DNA of 64,000 nt from Xanthomonas floridensis. GTDB lineage: Bacteria; Pseudomonadota; Gammaproteobacteria; Xanthomonadales; Xanthomonadaceae. The notes below the pieces were generated by a model. It was not told the DNA's origin. It ran no database searches and saw only the letters and a program-made list of their open reading frames with translations. Positions 57,515 through 64,000 of this stretch are shown one piece after another. The stretch's first letter is position 1. The number at the start of each line of letters is the position of its first letter. The translations under genes and the position numbers were made by a program. The stretch covers positions 62,001-126,000 of the forward strand of contig NZ_LXNG01000012.1 of the NCBI RefSeq assembly GCF_001642575.1, in the 5' to 3' direction.

Positions 57515-57596
57515 ACTCCCTCCTCAATGCAGAAAACCACTGGCAGCGCCAGCGATGCGTGGGGCGCACGCATCGCGCCGGGCGCGGGGAAAAGAC

Positions 57597-58424
57597 TCAG
57601 GCGCTGTGTTTGGTCAGGTCGTATTCGCCCAGGCCGGGCTTGTAGCTTTTCTCGTCGATGAACTGACGGATGCCTTCCTTGCGCGCGTTGTTGTCGAAGG
57701 AGTTGGCCGCTTCCTGCATGCGCACCAGGTAATCCTCGGCTTCGTCGTAGGTCATGGTGCCCACGCGGCGGACGGCATCCTTGGCGTACTTCAGCGCCAC
57801 CGGATTCTTGCGCAGGAGCAGCTCGGCCACTTCGCGGGTGCGTGCTTCCAGGCGCTCCAGCGGCACGCTCTCGTTGACCAGGCGCCATTGCGCGGCCTTC
57901 TTGCCGTCGATCATTTCGCCGGTCAGCGTCATCCACATCGCATCGCGCATGGACAGCAATTCCACCGCAACCTTGGTCACGCCACCGCCAGGCAGGATGC
58001 CCCAGTTGATCTCCGACAGGCCAAACTGCGCCTCATCGGCAGCAATGGCCAGATCGCAGGCAAACAGCGGGCCGAAACCGCCACCGAAGCACCAGCCGTT
58101 GACCATCGCGATGGTCGGCTTCTGGTACCAGCGCAGGCGACGGAACCAGCCATAGGATTCGCGTTGCGAGCGGCGCACGCCACGCAGGCCTTGCGCCTCA
58201 GTCTCGCGGAAGTATTCCTTCAGGTCCATGCCGGCCGACCACGCCGTGCCTTCGCCACCCAGCACCAGCACGCCCACGTTGTCGTCGAATTCCAGCTCGT
58301 CCAGCACGTCCATCATGCGGCGGTTGAGCGCCGGGCTCATTGCATTGCGCTTGTCGGGGCGTGCGAACTTCACCCAGGCGATGCGGTTTTCGATGCGAAC
58401 CGATACCACGTCATGCTCGTTCAA
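57597..58424 (-). CDS. ech: p-Hydroxycinnamoyl-CoA hydratase/lyase (feruloyl-CoA hydratase/lyase)
   Basis: Crotonase-fold enzyme of 275 residues that hydrates and cleaves feruloyl-CoA, p-coumaroyl-CoA or caffeoyl-CoA to the aldehyde and acetyl-CoA. Oxyanion-hole segments GTAWSAGMDLKEYF and VNGWCFGGGFGPLFACDLAIAA, plus FGLSEINWGILPGGGV with the catalytic Glu, match the hydroxycinnamoyl-CoA lyase branch closely; AGMDLKEYFRE is characteristic. Start is TTG 58424: AAGGAGACGCCGC sits just upstream and no ATG or GTG gives the conserved N-terminus. Follows marR by 32 bp. Confidence 0.94.
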   Translation of the reverse strand: MNEHDVVSVRIENRIAWVKFARPDKRNAMSPALNRRMMDVLDELEFDDNVGVLVLGGEGTAWSAGMDLKEYFRETEAQGLRGVRRSQRESYGWFRRLRWYQKPTIAMVNGWCFGGGFGPLFACDLAIAADEAQFGLSEINWGILPGGGVTKVAVELLSMRDAMWMTLTGEMIDGKKAAQWRLVNESVPLERLEARTREVAELLLRKNPVALKYAKDAVRRVGTMTYDEAEDYLVRMQEAANSFDNNARKEGIRQFIDEKSYKPGLGEYDLTKHSA

Positions 58425-58456
58425 GCGGCGTCTCCTTCAAGTCGGGGTTGCGGGAA

Positions 58457-58930
58457 TCAGAACTCTTCGGCCAGCGCAGTGTCCGGAACGGTCGACCGCT
58501 CCAGGGTGGCGCTGTCGTTCAATTTGCACAGCAGGCGTAGCAGGGTCTGCTGTTCGCCGGGCTGCAGGCCGGTGCAAGTACGCTCGACCGCACGCGCAAG
58601 GCAGCCCTGCGCCACGTCCAGCGTGCGTTGGCCATGCTCGGTCAGATACAGGCCCTTGCTGCGTCGGTCGCGGCCGGCCAGGCGTTCGATCAGGCCCTGG
58701 TCTGCCAGGGCATTGGCGATCTTCATGCCGGCGGCACGGTTGACCAGCAGCCGGTTGCCGAGCTCGGTCTGGTCGCAGCCGGGCTGGTCGCGGATGTGGA
58801 TCAACGCGGTGACGCGGGCGGGTGTGAGGTGGAGTTCGGCCAGTTCCTGGCGCGCGGCGTGACTGGACGCCAGGGCGGCCAGTTGCAATTGGTAGCCAAG
58901 GTCTGCGGCAAGTGCCAGGCGAGCGGTCAT
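58457..58930 (-). CDS. MarR-family repressor of the hydroxycinnamate operon
   Basis: Winged-helix regulator of 157 residues. HTH TALIHIRDQPGCDQTELGNRLLVNRAAGMKIANALADQGLIER and wing DRRSKGLYLTEHG are the MarR signature. Family members next to ech/fcs genes (FerR, HcaR, CouR types) bind hydroxycinnamoyl-CoA thioesters and repress the operon. It is the first gene of the operon, and a perfect inverted repeat lies 10 bp upstream of its start, indicating autoregulation. Confidence 0.92.
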   Translation of the reverse strand: MTARLALAADLGYQLQLAALASSHAARQELAELHLTPARVTALIHIRDQPGCDQTELGNRLLVNRAAGMKIANALADQGLIERLAGRDRRSKGLYLTEHGQRTLDVAQGCLARAVERTCTGLQPGEQQTLLRLLCKLNDSATLERSTVPDTALAEEF

Positions 58931-58940
58931 CGATCCATCC

Positions 58941-58965
58941 AGATTGTATCCGTTAAATACAATCT
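58941..58965 (-). promoter_or_regulatory. MarR-type operator upstream of the hydroxycinnamate operon
   Basis: Perfect 9-bp arms AGATTGTAT and ATACAATCT separated by 7 bp (centre to centre 16 bp), AT-rich in a GC-rich setting. It lies 10 bp before the marR start codon, where it would also cover the -10/transcription-start region. This is the geometry expected for a MarR dimer site. Confidence 0.82.
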
Positions 58966-59072
58966 AGCCGACCGAAGCGGGCGCTGCAAGAGGTGCCGTC
59001 GTCAAAGTGCAAGCCTGGTGCGCGCCCGCGTGGCGTGTGGCGGGCGCGTGCCGCCTACGGTTTACGGCGTGG

Positions 59073-59468
59073 TCACTGGATCAGCCAGCCGGCCAGCTGC
59101 TCGCGGCTGAGATAGCCGCTGTGGCGGGTATCGAGCGCATCGAATTCATCGGCCAGTGCCGGGTTGGCCTGGGCTTCGGCACGGCTGATGCGGCCATCCC
59201 CGTCGGTATCCATGGCCTGGAAATCGATGCGGTAGCTGCCGACCACGTTGCTGGGCTGGATCGAACGCACGATCACGCTGGATTCGCCGTGCGGGCGGTC
59301 GAGCTGGGTTTGATGGGTGACCTCGCCTGCCGCCAGCGGCTGGGTGCGGATGGCACTGGGCACCTCGATCAGCGGCATGCTGCTGGCCGGTGTAGGTGCC
59401 TGCTGTGCGGTGGCAACGCCGCAGATGAGCAATAGGGCAGAGAGTGTGGCGATACGGCTGGTGGTCAT
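59073..59468 (-). CDS. Exported EF-hand protein
   Basis: A 131-residue secreted or periplasmic protein: signal peptide MTTSRIATLSALLLICGVATAQ, a Pro/Ser linker, then a canonical EF-hand loop DTDGDGRISRAE (about residues 86-97) and a second, degenerate loop DTRHSGYLSREQL. Likely binds Ca2+ at the first site. Small EF-hand proteins are common in xanthomonads; role unknown. Start at ATG 59468. Neighbours give no pathway link. Confidence 0.85.
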   Translation of the reverse strand: MTTSRIATLSALLLICGVATAQQAPTPASSMPLIEVPSAIRTQPLAAGEVTHQTQLDRPHGESSVIVRSIQPSNVVGSYRIDFQAMDTDGDGRISRAEAQANPALADEFDALDTRHSGYLSREQLAGWLIQ

Positions 59469-59657
59469 CAGATCCCCCTGATGTGGAACAGCCCGTAAGG
59501 ATAGAGCGTGCGGGATGGATTGAGGGATGCCCGACGCAGGCGTTGCGGACGACGGGCGGCCCGGGCAGTGCCGGTTATGGCGTGGATGCGGCGCTGCAGT
59601 GGCGGCGTTGTCCGCCCCGCCAGGGCGACGGCACTCTGCCGCCGCCCTGCGCGCCGC

Positions 59658-60380
59658 TCAGCCGGGGATGAACGGAAACACGATCTTGAGCAATCCCTTC
59701 AGGCCGCCCTCGGCCGTGCTGGCGACCGCCTTGGCACCCAGGCTGTTGAGCGCGCGGCGCACATCCTCCCAGCGCAGTTGCGCGATGTCCTTTTTCAGCA
59801 AGTCGGAGACTTCTTCTGCGGTGGGGGTGAGTTTTTGCAGTTCGCGCACGGTGGCCTGGGGATCCGGCTGCAGGTATCCCCAGCGTTCGGCGATCTTCAG
59901 CAGCGTGTCGAAACGCACCGCGACCACTTCGCGATTGCGCTCGTAGACCGGCAGCGCGCCGACATCGAGAATGGCCTGCTCGAACTGCTGCGCGTCGTCA
60001 GGGTGTTCGATACGCACGGCCAGAAACCCCTCCTTGCGGCTGCGCTCGCTGACGTGCTTGGCGCCGGAGCGCAGATTGTCTTCGGTGAGCACGTTGGCCA
60101 CGATGCGCTGCATGGCCGCATCGCCTTCTTCGGGCACCAGTGCGCGCCAACGTGCGTAGCCGTCGCGACGCAGTGCCTTGACCTTGGCCGAGGTCACACG
60201 CAGCTGCAGCGCGACCGCGGCGTTGGAGCTGTTGCGCGAAATGGCGCCATCGCGTTCCAGCAGCACGAAGATCAGCAATTCCAGGTCACGCTTGGTCAAT
60301 GACTGGAATCCCTGCAACAGGGTCAGTCGCAGGAATTCGCTGCCGAAGGCGGCCGCGTCCTTGAGTTCGATCGGTTGCAT
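59658..60380 (-). CDS. Unrecognised 240-residue soluble protein
   Basis: I do not recognise this family. The product is soluble and mostly helical. The N-terminal part RDLELLIFVLLERDGAISRNSSNAAVALQLRVTSAKVKALRRDGYARW looks like a winged-helix or similar DNA-binding segment, followed by a mixed domain (FLAVRIEHPDDAQQFEQAILDVGALPVYERNREVVAVRFDTLLKIAERWG) and a basic helical tail ending in a hydrophobic patch (GGLKGLLKIVFPFIPG). Start at ATG 60380 with GGAGG upstream. Possibly a regulator; that is a guess from fold resemblance. Confidence 0.72.
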   Translation of the reverse strand: MQPIELKDAAAFGSEFLRLTLLQGFQSLTKRDLELLIFVLLERDGAISRNSSNAAVALQLRVTSAKVKALRRDGYARWRALVPEEGDAAMQRIVANVLTEDNLRSGAKHVSERSRKEGFLAVRIEHPDDAQQFEQAILDVGALPVYERNREVVAVRFDTLLKIAERWGYLQPDPQATVRELQKLTPTAEEVSDLLKKDIAQLRWEDVRRALNSLGAKAVASTAEGGLKGLLKIVFPFIPG

Positions 60381-60461
60381 GGGGAGTCCTCCACTGGTGA
60401 CCTGCAGGATGCCAGGACGCTGTTGCGCGGCCTGAGAACCGATGCGACGCGCACAGCAGTT

Positions 60462-61367
60462 TCAGCGTCCGGTTTCGCGCCCCGGGCGATCGGATCTGAA
60501 CGTTTCAACTGCGCCACGGTCCTGCAACGTCACCACCACCTGCTTGCCATCGGTGCCGCCGAAGGCGACGTTGCTGGCCTTGCGGCCTTTCAGCGCGATG
60601 GTGCGCAGTAACTTGCCGGCCGGCGACACCACGGCGATCTGCCCGGCGTCGTAACGGGCGATGTAGAGATTGCCGTCGGCATCGCAGCGCATGCCGTCCA
60701 TGCCGAAATCGGGGAAGGTAATCAGCAGGCGCTTGTTGCGCAGGCTGCCGTCGTCCTGCCGGTCGTAGACCCACACCTTGCGCGACATGCTTTCATTGAC
60801 GTACAGATGCTTGCCGTCGGGGCTGACGTCCAGCCCGTTGGGTGTGGTCATGCCGGCTTCCAGCAAACGCACCGCGCCAGTGCGGCTGATGTGCCACAGG
60901 CGCCCGCTGTTGTCCTTCCAGTTCGGATCGCTGGCGTAGAAACTGCCATCGGGCGCAAGCGCCAGATCGTTGGGGCCATCGGCCTCGGGTAGCGAAGCGA
61001 AGGTGCTGACCGCGCGCGTCTTCGGATCCACCCGCAATAGTGCGTGACCGGTGTAGTCGGCCACGTACATCATCCCGTCGCGGAAGCGGATGCCATTGCC
61101 GGTGCTGCCCGCCGGCAGGGTCACGAAGACGTCGGCCTTTGCGCTGCCATCGGCGTGCAGGGTGATGCGCGCGATGGTGCCGTCCTTGCCCAGGTTGACG
61201 GCATAGAGCGCGCCATCCGGACCGAAGGCGGGACCTTCGGCGTTGTGGGTGAAGGCGCCATCGCCGATCAGGTCGCGCGCGACGAATGACATGTCGGCAG
61301 CGATGGCGAGCGAACTGGACAACAGCAAGGCCAGCGGCAAGAGACGCAGGCGGGTGACGGCGGTCAT
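60462..61367 (-). CDS. Exported SMP-30/gluconolactonase-type protein
   Basis: A 301-residue six-bladed beta-propeller with a Sec signal peptide (MTAVTRLRLLPLALLLSSSLAIAADM). Propeller repeats include EGPAFGPDGALYAVNLGKDGTIARI, GNGIRFRDGMMYVADYTGHALLRVD, GPNDLALAPDGSFYASDP, TTPNGLDVSPDGKHLYVNES and GMRCDADGNLYIAR; the Glu and Asn/Asp positions match metal ligands of SMP-30 lactonases. Predicted to hydrolyse a sugar lactone in the periplasm. It is divergent from a Tat-exported sugar oxidoreductase, a fitting source of such a lactone. Start at ATG 61367. Confidence 0.88.
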   Translation of the reverse strand: MTAVTRLRLLPLALLLSSSLAIAADMSFVARDLIGDGAFTHNAEGPAFGPDGALYAVNLGKDGTIARITLHADGSAKADVFVTLPAGSTGNGIRFRDGMMYVADYTGHALLRVDPKTRAVSTFASLPEADGPNDLALAPDGSFYASDPNWKDNSGRLWHISRTGAVRLLEAGMTTPNGLDVSPDGKHLYVNESMSRKVWVYDRQDDGSLRNKRLLITFPDFGMDGMRCDADGNLYIARYDAGQIAVVSPAGKLLRTIALKGRKASNVAFGGTDGKQVVVTLQDRGAVETFRSDRPGRETGR

Positions 61368-61631
61368 GCGGCATGCTCCGGATGGGATCGCCAGCAGTGT
61401 GCCAGAACGTGCGCAGCGGCCATGGCGGTGATCACGCGCGATCAAGTAAGGTGCGCGGGCAGTGTTGCAGCAGCGCGGCAGAAATGGACTGGAGCAATTG
61501 GCGATCGGCAGCGTTGGTCGGCGTGGCGCTTCCGATAGGTGTCCCTGTCACGCGCACCTCGCGACACGCGTTACGCCGGTCTGATGCTGCCTGCGCGCGC
61601 TGGTCGCCACTCTTACTTGAAGGAGGTTTGC

Positions 61632-62741
61632 ATGTCCGTGGAATCCTTGACGCGTCGCCGCCTGCTTGCCGCCTTCGGTGGTGCAGGCATCCTGCTCGGT
61701 GCACCCGCATGGGCGCTGCCGAAGAAAAAGCCTGGAAAGCCGCTCAACGTCGCGTTGGCAGGCCTGGGCAGTTATGCAAGCGAACAACTTGCACCGGGCC
61801 TGGCCCTGACCAAGCATTGCAAGCTGGCGGGCATCGTGACCGGCACGCCGTCCAAGATTCCGCAATGGCAGTCCAAGTACGGCATTGCCGATCGCAACGT
61901 CTACAACTACGACAACTTCGATCGCATTGCCGACAATGACGACATCGATGTGGTGTACATCGTTACCCCGACCCATCTGCATGCGCCGCTGGCATTGCGT
62001 GCGGCAGCGGCCGGCAAGCACGTGTGGTGCGAGAAGCCGATGGCCATGCATGCGGGCGAATGCGAGGCGATGATTGCGGCCTGCAAGCGCAACAAGGTGG
62101 CGTTGACGATCGGCTATCGCATGCAGCACGAGCCCAATACCCGCCGCTTGATCGCGATGGCCAGCGAAAAGCCGTTCGGCGCGATGCAGCGCGTGCGCGC
62201 CGAGGCGGGGTACAACGGCTATCAAGGCACTGCCAAGGCCGACCGCCCATGGCGGCTGCGCTCACAGTTCGGTGGTGGCGCGATGTACGACATGGGCGTC
62301 TATCCGCTCAATGCCGCGCGTTACACCGTGGGCGCCGAGCCGCTGGCGGTGACCGCCAAGCGCTGGACCGACCGTCCCGAGCTGTTCGATGAAGTGGACG
62401 AGCATATGGATTTCACGCTGGAATTCCCCAATGCGGTGCGTGCGCAGTGCAAGACCAGCTTCGGTGCCAACATGAATGTGCTGCGCGCCGAGTGCGAGCG
62501 CGGCTGGTACGAGCTGTCGCCGTTCCAGAGTTACCAGGGCGTGACCGGCAAGGCCAGCGATGGCCGCGTATTCGACGCCAAGGTACCGCACCAGCAGGCG
62601 CTGCAGATGGACGAAGACGCGCTGGCGATCATGAATGGCACACCGCTGCGCGCGCCGGGCGAGGAAGGCCTGCGCGACATCCGCATTGTCGATGCGATCT
62701 ACCGCTCGGCGCGGGAAGGCAGCAAACGGATCGTGCTGTAA
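61632..62741 (+). CDS. Tat-exported Gfo/Idh/MocA oxidoreductase (glucose-fructose oxidoreductase type)
   Basis: A 369-residue NAD(P)-dependent oxidoreductase. The N-terminus has a twin-arginine signal (TRRRLLAAFGGAGILLGAPAWA), implying export with cofactor bound. Rossmann motif NVALAGLGSYASEQL, the EKP motif in WCEKPMAMHAGECEAM, and GGGAMYDMGVYPLNAARY in the C-terminal domain match the GFO/IDH/MocA family and particularly periplasmic glucose-fructose oxidoreductases, which hold NADP tightly. Start at ATG 61632 with GAAGGAGG upstream. The divergent exported lactonase is a likely functional partner. Confidence 0.9.
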   Translation: MSVESLTRRRLLAAFGGAGILLGAPAWALPKKKPGKPLNVALAGLGSYASEQLAPGLALTKHCKLAGIVTGTPSKIPQWQSKYGIADRNVYNYDNFDRIADNDDIDVVYIVTPTHLHAPLALRAAAAGKHVWCEKPMAMHAGECEAMIAACKRNKVALTIGYRMQHEPNTRRLIAMASEKPFGAMQRVRAEAGYNGYQGTAKADRPWRLRSQFGGGAMYDMGVYPLNAARYTVGAEPLAVTAKRWTDRPELFDEVDEHMDFTLEFPNAVRAQCKTSFGANMNVLRAECERGWYELSPFQSYQGVTGKASDGRVFDAKVPHQQALQMDEDALAIMNGTPLRAPGEEGLRDIRIVDAIYRSAREGSKRIVL

Positions 62742-63210
62742 GCGAGCCGGCTCCGGCGGCCGAGTACCGCCGGGGCCACCGTCATCGCAGGCAGCGGCCC
62801 AGGGCCGCCGGGCATGGCAGCACACAGCGGCAACAGACAGCCGGACGGTGGAGCGAGCAAGCGGCCAACCGGTCGCGGTGCGTCACGCCTGCAATCAACG
62901 GCCAACAGCGGCAAGCAGCAGGCCAGCGGCAACCAGCGGACACAGGTATGGCGATGCAATGAGTGAAGGACAAGCGTCAATTGCGCGAAAGCGAGCCGTG
63001 CCAGCCGGGAGGGAGTTCCTACCACAAGGCACGGGACCAACCATCACCAGGATTCCCGCTGCACGCCCCAGGCGCGCTTCAAACGCCCAGAGCATCGCTG
63101 TGCAGGAATGATTCAAACGCGCTGTGAGCTTCGCGCGGTGGTTGAAGGAATCGACGGCAGCATATACAGACGAACCGACCAACCGCATTTACGATTCCCG
63201 ATTCCCGGCC
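62742..63210. other. Gene-free region with two heptamer repeats
   Basis: About 470 bp between convergent genes with no credible coding sequence. It ends with two tandem GATTCCC units (63193-63206), the reverse complement of the GGGAATC heptamer at 8489-8544. Confidence 0.5.
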
Positions 63211-64000
63211 TCACTCCCGCATCGCCAGCACCGTGATCTCTTCCCGATCGTGGTACAGCTGCTTGGCACGCACGGTCAGCGATTTCTCCGCCTGCTGCTC
63301 GAACAGGTCCAGGCACAGACGCGTTTCGTCCCAGCGTTTTTTCATCGGCAGCTTGAGGTTGAAGATGGTGTGGCGGCACCAGCCTTCGCGCACCCAGGTG
63401 GCCATGCGCTCGGCAACGCGGCGCGGTTGCTCCACCATGTCGCAGACCATCCAGTCCAGCGGTTGCGCCGGCTTCCAATGAAAGCCGTCCGCACGCAGGT
63501 GCTCGACCAGGCCGGTGGCCAGCACATGCTCGCGCAACGGGCCGTTGTCCACGCTGGTGACGTGCACATGCTGGCGCGTCAGCACCCAGGTCCAGCCGCC
63601 GGGGGCGGCGCCCAGATCGGCGGCACGCATGCCGGGTTTGACCAGGCGCTCGCGTTCTTCGGGCGTGAGCAGGGTCAGCAGTGCTTCGTCGAGCTTGAGC
63701 GCCGAGCGCGACGGCGCTTCGGGCAGCAATTTCAGGCGAGGAATCCCCAGTGGCCACGGGGCGCTGTCGTCGGCATCGGCCACTGCCAGCAGCGCGTGGT
63801 CGCCATCGAGAAAGCACACATGCAGGCGCGGCAGGCGCGCCTGCGGCTTGTCGGTCAACAGGCCGGCCTTGCGCAGTGCCGGACGCAGCGCGTTGCCGAA
63901 GCTGCGCGCCAGCCCCGCCAGCGGTTTGCCGGCATCCGAATCCGGATGTTCCACCCACAGGTCGCCAAAGCGTGGCTGCCCGTCCAGCGCGGCCAGGATC
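63211..64000 (-). CDS. rlmM: 23S rRNA (C2498) 2'-O-ribose methyltransferase RlmM, 5' end outside the window
   Basis: C-terminal ~263 residues of RlmM, which methylates C2498 of 23S rRNA. Visible: the SAM motif RAADLGAAPGGWTWVL, VTSVDNG, DWMVCDMVEQPRRVAERM and the catalytic Lys region IFNLKLPMKKRWDETRLCLDLF, all typical of RlmM (an RrmJ-fold enzyme). The upstream part LAALDGQPRFGDLWVEHPDSDAGKPLAGLARSF continues in frame to the window edge, so the start codon and the N-terminal THUMP-like domain lie beyond 64000. Confidence 0.95.
   Translation of the reverse strand, partial: ILAALDGQPRFGDLWVEHPDSDAGKPLAGLARSFGNALRPALRKAGLLTDKPQARLPRLHVCFLDGDHALLAVADADDSAPWPLGIPRLKLLPEAPSRSALKLDEALLTLLTPEERERLVKPGMRAADLGAAPGGWTWVLTRQHVHVTSVDNGPLREHVLATGLVEHLRADGFHWKPAQPLDWMVCDMVEQPRRVAERMATWVREGWCRHTIFNLKLPMKKRWDETRLCLDLFEQQAEKSLTVRAKQLYHDREEITVLAMRE

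Overview
The window reads as a chromosome segment of a plant-associated Xanthomonas, probably of the X. campestris / X. axonopodis / X. citri group. This rests on the high GC, dense short operons, the lptD-surA-pdxA-ksgA-apaG-apaH block next to folA/thyA/lgt, a hemP plus TonB-receptor heme locus, a hydroxycinnamate-degradation cluster, and scattered xanthomonad-style intergenic repeats (GGGAATC heptamers and a CTTCTCCCG hairpin family). Species rank is inference. No tRNA, rRNA, CRISPR array, prophage or insertion sequence was seen.

Layout. 1-12.5 kb: a lipoprotein-type histidine acid phosphatase, a triplicated 154-bp repeat, metK with a clear terminator, an OsmC protein, a DUF457-type membrane hydrolase, a methyltransferase, dusB, an nupC-rbsK nucleoside/ribose pair and an aldo/keto reductase. 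13.3-17.8 kb: a heme-uptake locus behind Fur-box-like sites: hemP, a hemoglobin/heme TonB receptor, a hemin-transport-like protein and a DUF6607 protein. 18.4-22.1 kb: a taurine/alkanesulfonate ABC importer with a TauD-type dioxygenase. 22.6-28.7 kb: the ybbP/ybbA exporter-like pair divergent from tesA, then an OmpR-family response regulator and its histidine kinase. 29.2-35.9 kb: an SGNH hydrolase, dgkA, lemA, two TPM-domain genes, then a tight lgt-thyA-(small membrane gene)-folA run.

35.9-45.3 kb (minus strand): apaH, apaG, ksgA, pdxA, surA and lptD (reverse order of transcription), then a histone-deacetylase-like hydrolase and a cobalamin pair: PduO-type adenosyltransferase plus a BtuM-like membrane protein. 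45.5-47.9 kb: two UbiH-family monooxygenases. 48-58.9 kb: an aromatic-acid region. marR-ech-vdh-fcs should convert hydroxycinnamates (ferulate, p-coumarate, caffeate) to the benzoate level. Facing it are ligB-ligA (protocatechuate 4,5-dioxygenase type), GntR and LysR regulators, an outer-membrane channel, an NTF2-like protein and an alpha/beta hydrolase. A perfect inverted repeat just upstream of marR is a convincing operator. 59-64 kb: an EF-hand protein, an unrecognised 240-aa protein, an exported SMP-30-type lactonase divergent from a Tat-exported Gfo/Idh/MocA oxidoreductase, and rlmM running off the window edge.

Most interesting: the BtuM-like/adenosyltransferase pair, the isolated ligBA dioxygenase beside the hydroxycinnamate operon, the periplasmic oxidoreductase/lactonase pair, the Arg-Gly-rich tail of ApaH, and a compositionally unlike membrane gene wedged between thyA and folA. 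I did not find a clearly new multi-gene defence or mobile system.
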